A stretch of DNA of 10,432 nucleotides from positions 1-10,432 of the forward strand of contig CAYFMI010000113.1 in the NCBI GenBank assembly GCA_964344175.1. The letters are read 5' to 3'. The position numbers were made by a program, and so were the translations under genes. The notes below the pieces were generated by a model. The model saw only the letters and a list, made by a program, of their open reading frames with translations. It did not search any database and had not been told where the DNA came from. Positions within the stretch are counted from its first letter, which is position 1. Every line of letters begins with the position of its first letter. Origin of the DNA: NIOZ-UU35 sp964344175 (GTDB lineage Bacteria; Chloroflexota; Anaerolineae; Anaerolineales; UBA11858). Below, one piece after another: positions 1-6,523 of the stretch.

Positions 1-94
1 CTCTACCACGTGTTGAGACCATTTTCTCTACCCACTTACCGGAAAGTAAAGTATAGCACAAATTTAAGAAAGCCGTGAGTCATAATGTGAGGAG

Positions 95-118
95 TTACCC
101 ACTTGCGCAGGGAAAGCC
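95..118 (+). repeat. Short dispersed repeat, copy A
   Basis: This 24-base stretch matches 3553-3576 at 20 of 24 positions, with core ACTTG, two differing bases, then CAGGGAAA. The preceding GGAGTTACCCAC (91-102) also matches the reverse complement of 412-423 at 11 of 12 positions. It therefore shares ends with the elements at 321-423 and 3553-3676. It lies just upstream of the tRNA promoter and may be a solo or decayed end. I see nothing else in 1-139; the open frame crossing it on the minus strand runs through the tRNA and is not credible. Confidence 0.55.
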
Positions 119-139
119 CTGACTCGAAAAGCCCCCACA

Positions 140-168
140 TTGACGCTGACAAAACCCTGGCGTATAAT
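140..168 (+). promoter_or_regulatory. Sigma70-type promoter of tRNA-Leu
   Basis: The -35 box TTGACG (140-145) is separated by exactly 17 bases from a perfect -10 box TATAAT (163-168). The start would fall near 175, about three bases before the mature tRNA, so the 5' leader would be very short. This is the best consensus promoter in the window, as expected for a stable RNA gene. Confidence 0.85.
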
Positions 169-177
169 TTCGCTGCC

Positions 178-259
178 GGGGAAGTGCTGGAATTGGCAGA
201 CAGGCGTGACTTAGGATCACGTGCCGAAAGGCGTGTGGGTTCGAGCCCCACCTTCCCTA
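178..259 (+). tRNA. tRNA-Leu (anticodon UAG)
   Basis: A full class II cloverleaf can be folded. The acceptor stem is 178-184 with 252-258, and the discriminator is A259. The D stem is CTG (187-189) with CAG (201-203), with the AATTGG loop typical of tRNA-Leu. The anticodon stem is CGTGA/TCACG around loop CTTAGGA (210-216), giving anticodon TAG, which reads CUA and other CUN leucine codons. The long variable arm is GCC-GAAA-GGC, and the T arm is GTGGG-TTCGAGC-CCCAC. The terminal CCA is not encoded (A259 is followed by CAG), so it must be added by CCA transferase. The first acceptor pair is G178-T258, a wobble pair, which is slightly unusual. Confidence 0.97.
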
Positions 260-282
260 CAGTTTGAATGCATTACTCCCGC

Positions 283-310
283 AAGGGCGTCAGTTGACGC
301 CCTTCATTCT
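283..310 (+). terminator. Likely terminator downstream of tRNA-Leu
   Basis: The bases 283-292 (AAGGGCGTCA) and 295-304 (TGACGCCCTT) are perfect reverse complements. Allowing a four-base AGTT loop, nine pairs form. The tail CATTCTTGTTTATC is T-rich but has no long T run, so efficiency is uncertain. The position 24 bases after the tRNA fits a tRNA terminator. Confidence 0.7.
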
Positions 311-320
311 TGTTTATCGG

Positions 321-423
321 ACTTACGCAGTCCCCCCAAAAGACCCCGGAAGAAGGGGGGCTCAAGGGAGCATCCCTCACCTTTTTTCCTAAGTTCCTTG
401 CCTAAATATGCGTGCGTAACTCC
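321..423. repeat. Small palindromic repeat element, copy 1
   Basis: The left end carries ACTTACGCAGT (321-331) and the right end GTGCGTAACTCC (412-423). TTACGCA (323-329) and TGCGTAA (413-419) are thus terminal inverted repeats about 97 bp apart, outer edge to outer edge. Inside, CCCCCC (332-337) can pair with GGGGGG (355-360), and AGGGA (365-369) with TCCCT (373-377), shortly followed by a run of six T (382-387), which might also terminate transcription. No credible coding frame lies inside. The same ends flank the element at 3553-3676, so this looks like a dispersed non-autonomous family. The mobile origin is inferred. Confidence 0.55.
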
Positions 424-490
424 ACTTTATTAGAATCATATAAATCATTCCCCTGAAACCTGGCGGCGCATGTCTGATCTAAATTCAGCG

Positions 491-499
491 TGATATAAT
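491..499 (+). promoter_or_regulatory. Extended -10 promoter of tig-clpP
   Basis: TGATATAAT is a perfect extended -10 element (TGn plus TATAAT at 494-499). The base stretch 17 bp upstream (TGTCTG) is a poor -35 box, which is tolerated when TGn is present. The predicted start near 506 leaves about a 30-base leader carrying the tig ribosome binding site. Confidence 0.65.
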
Positions 500-535
500 C
501 CGCCCTGCACTATTGCCCGAAAGAAGGAAAAGGCC

Positions 536-2026
536 TTGAAAATCGAAAAGCACTACCTTGATGACCATCAAATCAAAATTGAAGCTGAAATTGACAGCGA
601 CCCCTGGGAAAAAGCCAAACATCAGGCCGCACGTCGCATTGCCAAGCGGGTGAAAATTCCGGGGTTCCGCCCTGGCAAAGCGCCCTACAATGTGATTGTC
701 AAAAATGTCGGCGAAGCAGCCATTGTCGAAGATGCTTTGGAAATTCTCATTGACGACGTCTACCCCAAAGTGCTAGACGCCGCCGAGATCGAACCTTATG
801 GCCCTGGAAGGCTTGAAGAGGTCCAGAGCTTTGATCCGCCCAAATTCGAGTTCATTGTCCCGTTGCGGCCTGAGGTCGAACTCGGCGACTATAAGGCCAT
901 CGAAATTCCTTATGAGCCGCCGCAGGTCGGTGACGAAGAAGTCGATGAAACTCTCGAAAATATTCGTCAGCAAAATGCCGTCACCGAGGCGGTCGAACGC
1001 CCTGCTGAAGATGGCGACATTGTCTATCTGCGGGTGAGCGCCAAGCGCCTGAATGCCGAAGATGAAGCTAGCGCACAAATCTTCGACCAACAATTCTCAT
1101 CGGCTCGCCTGGGGCAAGCCGACAGCGCCACCGACCATCAATTCTTCGAGGGCTTTTCTGCCCACTTGGCCGGTCTCTCCCCCAACGAAGAGAAGACCTT
1201 CACATACACCTACCCCGACGACTTTGAAGACGAAGATTTTCGCGGCGCAGAGGTCGAATACCAGGTTGCAGTGACCAATGTGCAGTCTTTCTCCTTACCG
1301 GAACTGGATGACGAATTGGCCAAAACCGCCAGCGATTTTGAAACCCTGGTCGAACTGAAAGACGACGTAAAATCACACCTCGAAGATCAGGCTGCGCAGG
1401 CCTACCAAGAAGAATACGAGGGCCTGGTTATTGCTCAACTGATCGAAGACAGCACAATTAAGTACCCCCCCCAGGCTGTTGAGGACGAGAAACGCAATAT
1501 TATCACCAACCTGGAATACCGCCTCTCTCAACAAGGCCTCAGTTTAGCTGTCTACAAACAGTTCAGCGGCAAAAGCGAAGAAGAGTTCGAAGAAGAACTC
1601 GCCACCGCCGCCGAAGAAACTGTCCGCCGTGAGTTGGCGCTCTACGAGATCGTTGAAGCGGAGGGCATTAAGCCCGACGAAGATGAGTTCAGCGAAACTA
1701 CCGGGCGGGTTATTGATAATGTCACAGCGAACCTGACTCCCAAACAGATCAAAGACCTGCAAAAAGGCGGACAACTTGCCAATATGATTCACAGTATTGC
1801 CATGGATATGACTCTGCGCAAAGCTGTGGAATATTTGACGGCTATCGCCAAGGGCGAACCCTGGCCTCCCGAAGCGGAAGATCAAGCTGAAGCCGAGGCT
1901 GGTGAGGCAGCCTCCGAGGGGCAGGCTGCTCCCGAGGAACCCCATCCCACCCCCGAGCCAGAAAATGATGCGCCCGCGGAAGAAGCCGAATCTGCACCTA
2001 CTGGAGACGAAAGCGAGGACGAATGA
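536..2026 (+). CDS. tig: Trigger factor (ribosome-associated chaperone)
   Basis: A 496-residue trigger factor, the chaperone that docks at the ribosomal exit tunnel and shields nascent chains. The N-terminal ribosome-binding domain (about 1-130) carries the signature GFRPGKAP at 43-50. An FKBP-like domain follows at about 155-248, then the helical C-terminal arms at about 256-440. Residues 441-496 form a low-complexity tail with 21 Asp/Glu and no Lys/Arg; the usual length is about 430-450, so the tail accounts for the excess. The start is TTG at 536, supported by AGAAGGA (522-528) seven bases upstream and by the correct family N-terminus (MKIEKHYLDD); no ATG lies nearby in frame. The stop overlaps the clpP start (ATGA), which implies translational coupling. 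Identification is firm; the function of the tail is unknown. Confidence 0.96.
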   Translation: MKIEKHYLDDHQIKIEAEIDSDPWEKAKHQAARRIAKRVKIPGFRPGKAPYNVIVKNVGEAAIVEDALEILIDDVYPKVLDAAEIEPYGPGRLEEVQSFDPPKFEFIVPLRPEVELGDYKAIEIPYEPPQVGDEEVDETLENIRQQNAVTEAVERPAEDGDIVYLRVSAKRLNAEDEASAQIFDQQFSSARLGQADSATDHQFFEGFSAHLAGLSPNEEKTFTYTYPDDFEDEDFRGAEVEYQVAVTNVQSFSLPELDDELAKTASDFETLVELKDDVKSHLEDQAAQAYQEEYEGLVIAQLIEDSTIKYPPQAVEDEKRNIITNLEYRLSQQGLSLAVYKQFSGKSEEEFEEELATAAEETVRRELALYEIVEAEGIKPDEDEFSETTGRVIDNVTANLTPKQIKDLQKGGQLANMIHSIAMDMTLRKAVEYLTAIAKGEPWPPEAEDQAEAEAGEAASEGQAAPEEPHPTPEPENDAPAEEAESAPTGDESEDE

Positions 2027-2634
2027 ACATCTCCACACCCAACCTATTGACCCCCTATGTGATTGAATCATCCCCGCACGGTGAGCGCCTTTACGACGTC
2101 TTCGCCATGCTGCTGAAGAATCGCATTTTATTCTTAGGAACCCCCATCAACGACCAGGTTGCTAACCTGGTTGTGGCGCAATTGCTGCACCTCAGCAAGG
2201 AAGACGCCGAAGCCCCCATCCAAATGTATATTAACTCTCCCGGCGGGCAGGTGTATGCCGGGCTGGCGATCTACGACACCATGCAAATGATCCCCAACCC
2301 AATCAGCACCGTAGCCGTTGGGATGACCGCATCCTTTGGGACGGTGCTGCTGACCGCCGGTGCTACCGGACAGCGCTATGCCCTGCCTCACGCCACCATC
2401 CACATGCACCAGCCTTTGGGCGGCGCACAAGGTCAGGCCACCGACATTCAAATTCAGGCCAAAGAGATCTTGCGCCTGAAGACCCGCCTGAACGAAATTT
2501 TAGCCAAGCACACCGGTCAAGATGTCGAGCAGATTGAGAAAGACACCGACCGAGATTACTGGATGGACGCCGGTGAAGCGAAGAACTACGGCCTTGTTGA
2601 CGAGATTTTGGAAGTTCCCGAAAAGAGCAAATAA
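2023..2634 (+). CDS. clpP: ATP-dependent Clp protease proteolytic subunit
   Basis: A 203-residue ClpP, the serine peptidase that assembles as a double heptamer and degrades proteins fed by a Clp ATPase. The triad is visible: Ser104 in TASFG, His129 in MHQPLGG and Asp178 in DTDRDYW. The spacings (25 and 49 residues) equal those of E. coli ClpP (97/122/171). The oligomerisation and substrate groove region NSPGGQVYAGLAIYD is at 71-85. The nucleophile context is GMTASFG instead of the usual GQAASMG, a mild variation. The start codon overlaps the tig stop by four bases, so both come from one message. No clpX follows, although tig-clpP-clpX is a common order in bacteria; the partner ATPase must be encoded elsewhere. 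Confidence 0.97.
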   Translation: MNISTPNLLTPYVIESSPHGERLYDVFAMLLKNRILFLGTPINDQVANLVVAQLLHLSKEDAEAPIQMYINSPGGQVYAGLAIYDTMQMIPNPISTVAVGMTASFGTVLLTAGATGQRYALPHATIHMHQPLGGAQGQATDIQIQAKEILRLKTRLNEILAKHTGQDVEQIEKDTDRDYWMDAGEAKNYGLVDEILEVPEKSK

Positions 2635-2667
2635 ACACTAGGCTGCACAACCTGGCAACAATATCCC

Positions 2668-2710
2668 AAAAGGGGTGTTCGGATGCAAAACTCCTGAACA
2701 CCCCTTTTTG
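2668..2710 (+). terminator. Intrinsic terminator after clpP
   Basis: AAAAGGGGTGTTC (2668-2680) pairs perfectly over 13 bp with 2696-2708, enclosing a 15-base loop, and the 3' arm ends in TTTTT (2705-2709). This is a classic Rho-independent terminator. Only 16 bases separate it from the ATG of the next gene, and those contain that gene's ribosome binding site. Confidence 0.88.
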
Positions 2711-2726
2711 TAAAGGTGAGCACCCG

Positions 2727-3530
2727 ATGAGATTCTTCGACCATTCGAAAATCCGTGCCCTCATACTAGACATGGACGGCGTGATCTGGCGGGGCGGCGA
2801 ACTGCTTGGCGATCTTCCGGCGATCTTTAAGCGTTTGCGCGACCGCGGCCTGGGGGTGATGCTGGCGACGAACAATTCCACCCGCACACCGGCGCAGTAT
2901 ATCGAGCGTTTGAGCGGCTGCGGCGTACAGCTAGAACCCTGGCAGGTGATCAATTCATCAGAGGCTACGGCACAGTATTTACGCGGTCAATTTCCAGCGG
3001 GCGGGGCGATATGCGTCGTTGGCGAGAGCGGCCTGGTCGAGGCCCTGGCAGCCCAAGGTTTTCAACACAATTCCGATAACGCCCTGGCCGTTGTCGTCGG
3101 CTTGGATAGACAATTCAGCTATGAGAAGGTCAAACGGGCTAACCATCTGATTCGTAACGGTGCGCTATTTTTGGGCACCAACCCCGACCGCACCTTCCCT
3201 ACACCGCAGGGACAGGTTCCCGGAGCTGGGGTGATGCTGGCGGCCATCGAGGCGGCTTGCTATGCCGCGCCGACCATCGTTGGAAAACCAGAAACCTTCA
3301 TGTACCGCGCTGCGCTGGAACGCCTGGGAACCACACCTGCCGAAACACTGGTCGTTGGCGACCGGCTGGAAACCGACATTGCCGGGGCGCAAAAAATGGG
3401 CTGTCCGGCGGCGCTGGTGCTTTCCGGGGTGACCAGCCGCACACAGGCAGAGGCCTGGCTGCCCGCGCCCGATCTGGTCATTGAGGATCTGACCGCGCTG
3501 GTCAATCTATTGGATAACTCAAAATCCTAA
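2727..3530 (+). CDS. HAD superfamily IIA hydrolase (NagD-like phosphatase)
   Basis: A 267-residue member of HAD subfamily IIA, cytosolic Mg2+-dependent phosphatases acting on small phosphometabolites (NagD, p-nitrophenyl phosphatase and phosphoglycolate phosphatase types). Motif I is DMDGVIW with nucleophile Asp15 and acid/base Asp17. Motif II is ATNNST (47-52). Motif III lysine is Lys187 in VGKPET. Motif IV is GDRLETDI with Asp212 and Asp217. The C2 cap lies between motifs II and III (about 60-180). The ATG at 2727 is preceded by AAAGGTGAG (2712-2720) at good spacing. There is no room for a promoter between the clpP terminator and this start, so expression probably depends on read-through. 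The exact substrate cannot be read from the sequence. Confidence 0.92.
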   Translation: MRFFDHSKIRALILDMDGVIWRGGELLGDLPAIFKRLRDRGLGVMLATNNSTRTPAQYIERLSGCGVQLEPWQVINSSEATAQYLRGQFPAGGAICVVGESGLVEALAAQGFQHNSDNALAVVVGLDRQFSYEKVKRANHLIRNGALFLGTNPDRTFPTPQGQVPGAGVMLAAIEAACYAAPTIVGKPETFMYRAALERLGTTPAETLVVGDRLETDIAGAQKMGCPAALVLSGVTSRTQAEAWLPAPDLVIEDLTALVNLLDNSKS

Positions 3531-3552
3531 AGACTTCTTAAATCTTTAAGAT

Positions 3553-3676
3553 TTACGCACTTGTACAGGGAAAACCTTCCTGTTAGGAGTTATGCTCTTG
3601 CCCGAAAATAGGGGTGTGTGGGGGTACGCCCCCCACACACCCCTATTTTCGGAACATCTTTCATCGAACTGCGTAA
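3553..3676. repeat. Small palindromic repeat element, copy 2
   Basis: TTACGCA (3553-3559) and TGCGTAA (3670-3676) are terminal inverted repeats 124 bp apart, outer edge to outer edge. The left arm matches copy A (95-118) at 20 of 24 bases. The right end read in reverse (ACTTACGCAGT) equals the left end of the element at 321-423. Inside are a small ACAGG/CCTGT stem (3565-3569 with 3578-3582) and the large hairpin at 3602-3652. No protein is encoded. The structure resembles a MITE or REP-like unit; no flanking target duplication is obvious. Confidence 0.6.
3602..3652. repeat. Perfect 23-bp inverted repeat (hairpin)
   Basis: Bases 3602-3624 and 3630-3652 are exact reverse complements, with a five-base loop TACGC. 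The arms read CCGAAAATAGGGG, then TGTG and a G run. No T tract follows, so it is not a canonical intrinsic terminator, but a stem this strong would probably still impede or stabilise the 3' end of the HAD gene message. It is the core of the repeat element that surrounds it. Confidence 0.85.
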
Positions 3677-3692
3677 GTACTATCTGTATAAA
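3664..3692 (+). promoter_or_regulatory. Possible rlmN promoter
   Basis: TATAAA (3687-3692) sits 17 bp after a weak -35-like TCGAAC (3664-3669). Transcription would start near 3699, only about 17 bases before the rlmN ATG. The -35 half falls within the right end of the repeat element. The match is weak and the call tentative. Confidence 0.35.
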
Positions 3693-3715
3693 ATTCATCA
3701 GGATTTAATGCTGTT

Positions 3716-4753
3716 ATGACTTCAAAACCCTTCATCTTTGATCTCGACCTCCCCAACTTGACCACCCTATTGCAATCGTGGGGCGAACCGGGGTATCGTG
3801 CCCGGCAGATTTGGGGAGGGCTGTATCAGCAGTTTTGGGCAAAGCCCGAAGAATTCACGACGCTATCATTAAACTTGCGCAAAAAACTGGCCGATGAGAT
3901 CGAGTTCAGTCATTTGCGTCCCGCTGAGAATTTGGCATCTTCGGATGGGGAAACGCTAAAAACCTTGTTCCACCTGCCGGATGGCAAACCGATCGAAACC
4001 GTGCGCATGCGCTATCAGCGCCGCAGAACGTTATGCATTTCCACGCAATCGGGCTGCGCAATGGGCTGCACCTTCTGTGCTACCGGACAAATGGGGTTTT
4101 TACGCAATCTCAGCAGCGGCGAGATTATTGAGCAGGTGATTTACTTTGCCCGGCGGCTGGCACAAGCGGGTGACCGCGTGACGAATATCGTTGTTATGGG
4201 AATGGGGGAACCATTACACAATTATGAGGCGACGTTGCAAGCGTTGCGGCGGCTCAATCACCCCGAAGGCATGAACCTGGGGGCGCGGCGCTTCACCATC
4301 TCTACGGTGGGGTTAGCGCCAAAAATCCGCCAACTGGCAAAAGAAGACCTGCAAGTCAACCTGGCGATCTCGATGCACGCCGCCGATGACGAACTGCGCG
4401 CCAGTATGCTGCCGATTAACCAACGCTATCCCGTCACCGAGTTGATGGACGCGGTTCGGGAATATATTCACACGACAAAACGGCGCGTCACCTTCGAGTG
4501 GGCGCTGATTCACCAGGTCAACGATACGGCAGAACAAGCTGGGAGATTAGCCGCACTCCTAAAAGGACTGCTGGTTCACGTCAACCTAATTCCCCTCAAC
4601 CCTACACAAGGTTTTCAGGGTGAAGCTTCATCGCAAGAACGAGCGGCGCGTTTTCAAGCCATCTTAGAGAAAAATGGAATTCCCTGCACCATCCGCCTGC
4701 GCCGGGGGATCGACATCCAAGCCGGGTGCGGGCAATTGGCCCAAGCGCATTAG
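3716..4753 (+). CDS. rlmN: Dual-specificity rRNA/tRNA adenine C2-methyltransferase RlmN
   Basis: A 345-residue radical-SAM enzyme that methylates C2 of A2503 in 23S rRNA and, in the family, A37 of some tRNAs. The 4Fe-4S cluster motif CxxxCxxC is Cys114-Cys118-Cys121. The two mechanistic cysteines align as Cys107 in RRTLCISTQSGC (E. coli Cys118) and Cys338 in DIQAGCGQL (E. coli Cys355, the methyl carrier). The SAM-binding GEP motif is MGMGEPLHN (161-169). Length and C-terminus fit RlmN rather than resistance-type Cfr, although a tree would be decisive. The ATG at 3716 has only a weak AGGA (3700-3703) at long spacing; another ATG at 3708 is out of frame. The gene stands alone between a repeat element and the NIL-mgtE unit. 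Confidence 0.95.
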   Translation: MTSKPFIFDLDLPNLTTLLQSWGEPGYRARQIWGGLYQQFWAKPEEFTTLSLNLRKKLADEIEFSHLRPAENLASSDGETLKTLFHLPDGKPIETVRMRYQRRRTLCISTQSGCAMGCTFCATGQMGFLRNLSSGEIIEQVIYFARRLAQAGDRVTNIVVMGMGEPLHNYEATLQALRRLNHPEGMNLGARRFTISTVGLAPKIRQLAKEDLQVNLAISMHAADDELRASMLPINQRYPVTELMDAVREYIHTTKRRVTFEWALIHQVNDTAEQAGRLAALLKGLLVHVNLIPLNPTQGFQGEASSQERAARFQAILEKNGIPCTIRLRRGIDIQAGCGQLAQAH

Positions 4754-4807
4754 GCCTTCCGCGCACTAGATTCACACACAAAATGCCAGGGGGTGATTTG
4801 AGATTCG

Positions 4808-4816
4808 TGCTACAAT
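4808..4816 (+). promoter_or_regulatory. Extended -10 promoter of the NIL-mgtE unit
   Basis: TGCTACAAT matches the extended -10 consensus (TGn followed by TACAAT at 4811-4816). No good -35 box lies 16-18 bp upstream. A start near 4823 would give a leader of about 48 bases before the NIL gene, ending in a strong ribosome binding site. I see no riboswitch-like fold in this short leader. Confidence 0.55.
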
Positions 4817-4870
4817 GCAACTACTTCTTGGTAAAAACTTTGCCGTCATACAACCGGAAAGGAGCCCTAT

Positions 4871-5098
4871 ATGGACAAGCAAATTGTTCGGTTGGTCTAT
4901 CCGCCTCATTTACTCGATGTACCGGTAATCAACCAGCTCATCCGGCGCTATGATCTAACGGTGAATATTTTGCTGGCACAAGTGACACCGCATGAAGGCT
5001 GGGTAGATATTCAAGTAACCGGGGAAAAAACTACCATTGCCAAAGCCATCACCTGGCTCAAAGCCCAGGGTATCGACGTCCAAAATCCTAGTCCGTAA
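4871..5098 (+). CDS. Stand-alone NIL-domain protein
   Basis: A 75-residue protein that resembles a single NIL domain, the ferredoxin-like small-molecule-binding fold found at the C-terminus of MetN methionine-importer ATPases and in some ferredoxins. The family pattern is visible: VRLVYPPHLLDVPVINQLIRR near the N-terminus (first strand, then helix), then DLTVNILLAQVTPHEGWVDIQVTG (strand pair with the typical Gly-Trp), then a helix and IDVQNPSP. In MetN the domain binds methionine for feedback control; what this free copy binds is unknown. The start has a strong AAAGGAG (4858-4864) at proper spacing. The mgtE start lies 28 bases after its stop, so the pair is probably one operon and the protein may sense a ligand for the transporter (inference). 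Similar stand-alone NIL proteins are known. Confidence 0.85.
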   Translation: MDKQIVRLVYPPHLLDVPVINQLIRRYDLTVNILLAQVTPHEGWVDIQVTGEKTTIAKAITWLKAQGIDVQNPSP

Positions 5099-5126
5099 GA
5101 CACAGATGATCCATCAATACTGACCC

Positions 5127-6497
5127 ATGACTCAACGTGCCAAACTCACCCCTGTTGTAGCACTGATTCACAAGGCCCTGGAAGCGCGTCAATTCCGACA
5201 AGGCGCTTCACTCTTCTTGCGCATGCGCCATGCCGACCGCGCAGACGTCTTCGAAATGCTGAGTGAGGAAGATCAGAGCCAACTGCTTGGGCATCTGGAT
5301 ATTCCCACGACCGCCGATCTGTTTGATGAGCTGGAAGACCAACAAACCGCCGATGCTGCCGAATTGATGCCGCTGGCGCGCCTGGCAGATGTACTCGACG
5401 AAATGGATCCCGATGAGGCTGCCGACCTCTTAGGTGATCTCAGCCCCGAAGTAGCCGAACAAGCCCTCATCGAAATGGACGAGCCGGAAGATGTGCTGCC
5501 GCTGCTCGATTATGCCGATGAAAGCGCCGGCGGCCTGATGACCACCGCCTACATCAGCCTGCAACCGGAAACCACAACCGAAGAAGCCATTCAATTTTTG
5601 CGCGATGTCGGCCCCGACAACGATGTACCCTATTATCTCTTTGTGGTTGATCCTGCAGAAATGCTGGTTGGTGTCGTTGGTCTGCGCGAATTGGTCATTG
5701 CAAAACCCCAAACGTCCATCAACAGGATCATGGATCCGGACGTCATCTTCATCCAGGCCTCCGCCGATCAGGAACAGGCTGCTCGCATCATGACGCATTA
5801 CGATCTCTCGGTCTTGCCGGTACTCGATGAAAAGAAACGCATGGTTGGCGTAATCACCCACGATGACATCCTGGATGTGGTCGAAGACGAGGCCACCGAA
5901 GACATCTACCGCCTGGCGAGTGTTGCCGACACCGACCTGGAACCGGAGAGCGCGATTACAACTCAGCTCAAGGGCCGCTTACCCTGGCTGCTGCTCAACA
6001 CCCTGACAGCCTTGCTGGCATCTTGGGTTATCAGCATCTTTGGCGATCTCTTCGTCCAGGTGGCCGTATTGGCTTTTTTCCAATCGGTTGTTGCCGGGCA
6101 AGGCGGCAGCGCCGCCAGTCAAACGGTAGCGATGATTGTGCGCGCCCTGGCGTTGGGCAAAATTCAGCCAAAGCGGGTGTGGGCCATTCTCTTTCGCCAG
6201 CTTTGGGTGGGGCTGCTGCAGGGCATTGTAATTGGCCTGATTATTGGCATAGGCGTGGGCTTTTGGCAGGGCAATCCCTACCTGGGGTTGGTTTTGGGGT
6301 TGGCGTTGATCGGCAATATGCTCGTTGCCGGTATTGTCGGCACATTGATGCCCCTGGCCTTCAAATATATCAATCTCGATCCAGCCATGACCTCCTCAGT
6401 ACTGGTGACCGCCGCAACCGACAGCTTAGGATTTTTGATCTTTTTGAGTCTGGCGCGAATTTTCTTGCCGTTTATATTACAATATATTCCCTATTGA
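5127..6497 (+). CDS. mgtE: MgtE-family magnesium transporter/channel
   Basis: A 456-residue MgtE, an inner-membrane Mg2+ channel gated by cytosolic Mg2+. The acidic helical N domain (about 1-130) shows the repeated DLFDELEDQ, ADVLDEMDPDEAADLLGDL and LIEMDEPEDVLPLLDY segments. Two CBS domains follow at about 138-200 and 201-258. Five transmembrane helices lie at about 285-455, with the loop signature GQGGSAASQTVAMIVRALALG (324-344) and the pore aspartate Asp432 in VTAATDSLGF, equivalent to the Mg2+-binding Asp of Thermus MgtE. The usual GGNAGSQ is GGSAASQ here, so the conserved Asn is Ser. The start has no clear Shine-Dalgarno; a five-codon ORF (5106-5123) ends just before it, probably by chance. 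Co-transcription with the NIL gene is likely. Cobalt or nickel transport cannot be excluded. Confidence 0.94.
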   Translation: MTQRAKLTPVVALIHKALEARQFRQGASLFLRMRHADRADVFEMLSEEDQSQLLGHLDIPTTADLFDELEDQQTADAAELMPLARLADVLDEMDPDEAADLLGDLSPEVAEQALIEMDEPEDVLPLLDYADESAGGLMTTAYISLQPETTTEEAIQFLRDVGPDNDVPYYLFVVDPAEMLVGVVGLRELVIAKPQTSINRIMDPDVIFIQASADQEQAARIMTHYDLSVLPVLDEKKRMVGVITHDDILDVVEDEATEDIYRLASVADTDLEPESAITTQLKGRLPWLLLNTLTALLASWVISIFGDLFVQVAVLAFFQSVVAGQGGSAASQTVAMIVRALALGKIQPKRVWAILFRQLWVGLLQGIVIGLIIGIGVGFWQGNPYLGLVLGLALIGNMLVAGIVGTLMPLAFKYINLDPAMTSSVLVTAATDSLGFLIFLSLARIFLPFILQYIPY

Positions 6498-6523
6498 GTA
6501 CGTTTGCATAGCGCGCAAAAATC

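Noticed and set aside
36..433. Open frames on both strands around the tRNA (36-251 minus, 221-433 plus)
   Set aside because: Both cross the tRNA gene or the repeat element, lack ribosome binding sites and have no recognisable protein character.
1544..2071. Long minus-strand open frame opposite the 3' end of tig
   Set aside because: It is the antisense shadow of the GA-rich tig coding sequence; the product is low-complexity Phe/Gly/Leu and has no start signal.
3716..4753. Cfr-type antibiotic resistance methyltransferase
   Set aside because: Sequence motifs around both mechanistic cysteines and the C-terminal GIDIQAGCGQL fit housekeeping RlmN, and the context is core genome.
5106..5123. Five-codon ORF (MIHQY) just before mgtE as a leader peptide
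   Set aside because: There is no ribosome binding site and no hairpin pair that could serve attenuation; chance is sufficient.
6023..6511. Plus-strand open frame inside mgtE
   Set aside because: It overlaps the transmembrane region of mgtE in another frame, and its Arg/Gly-rich product is typical of a shadow frame.
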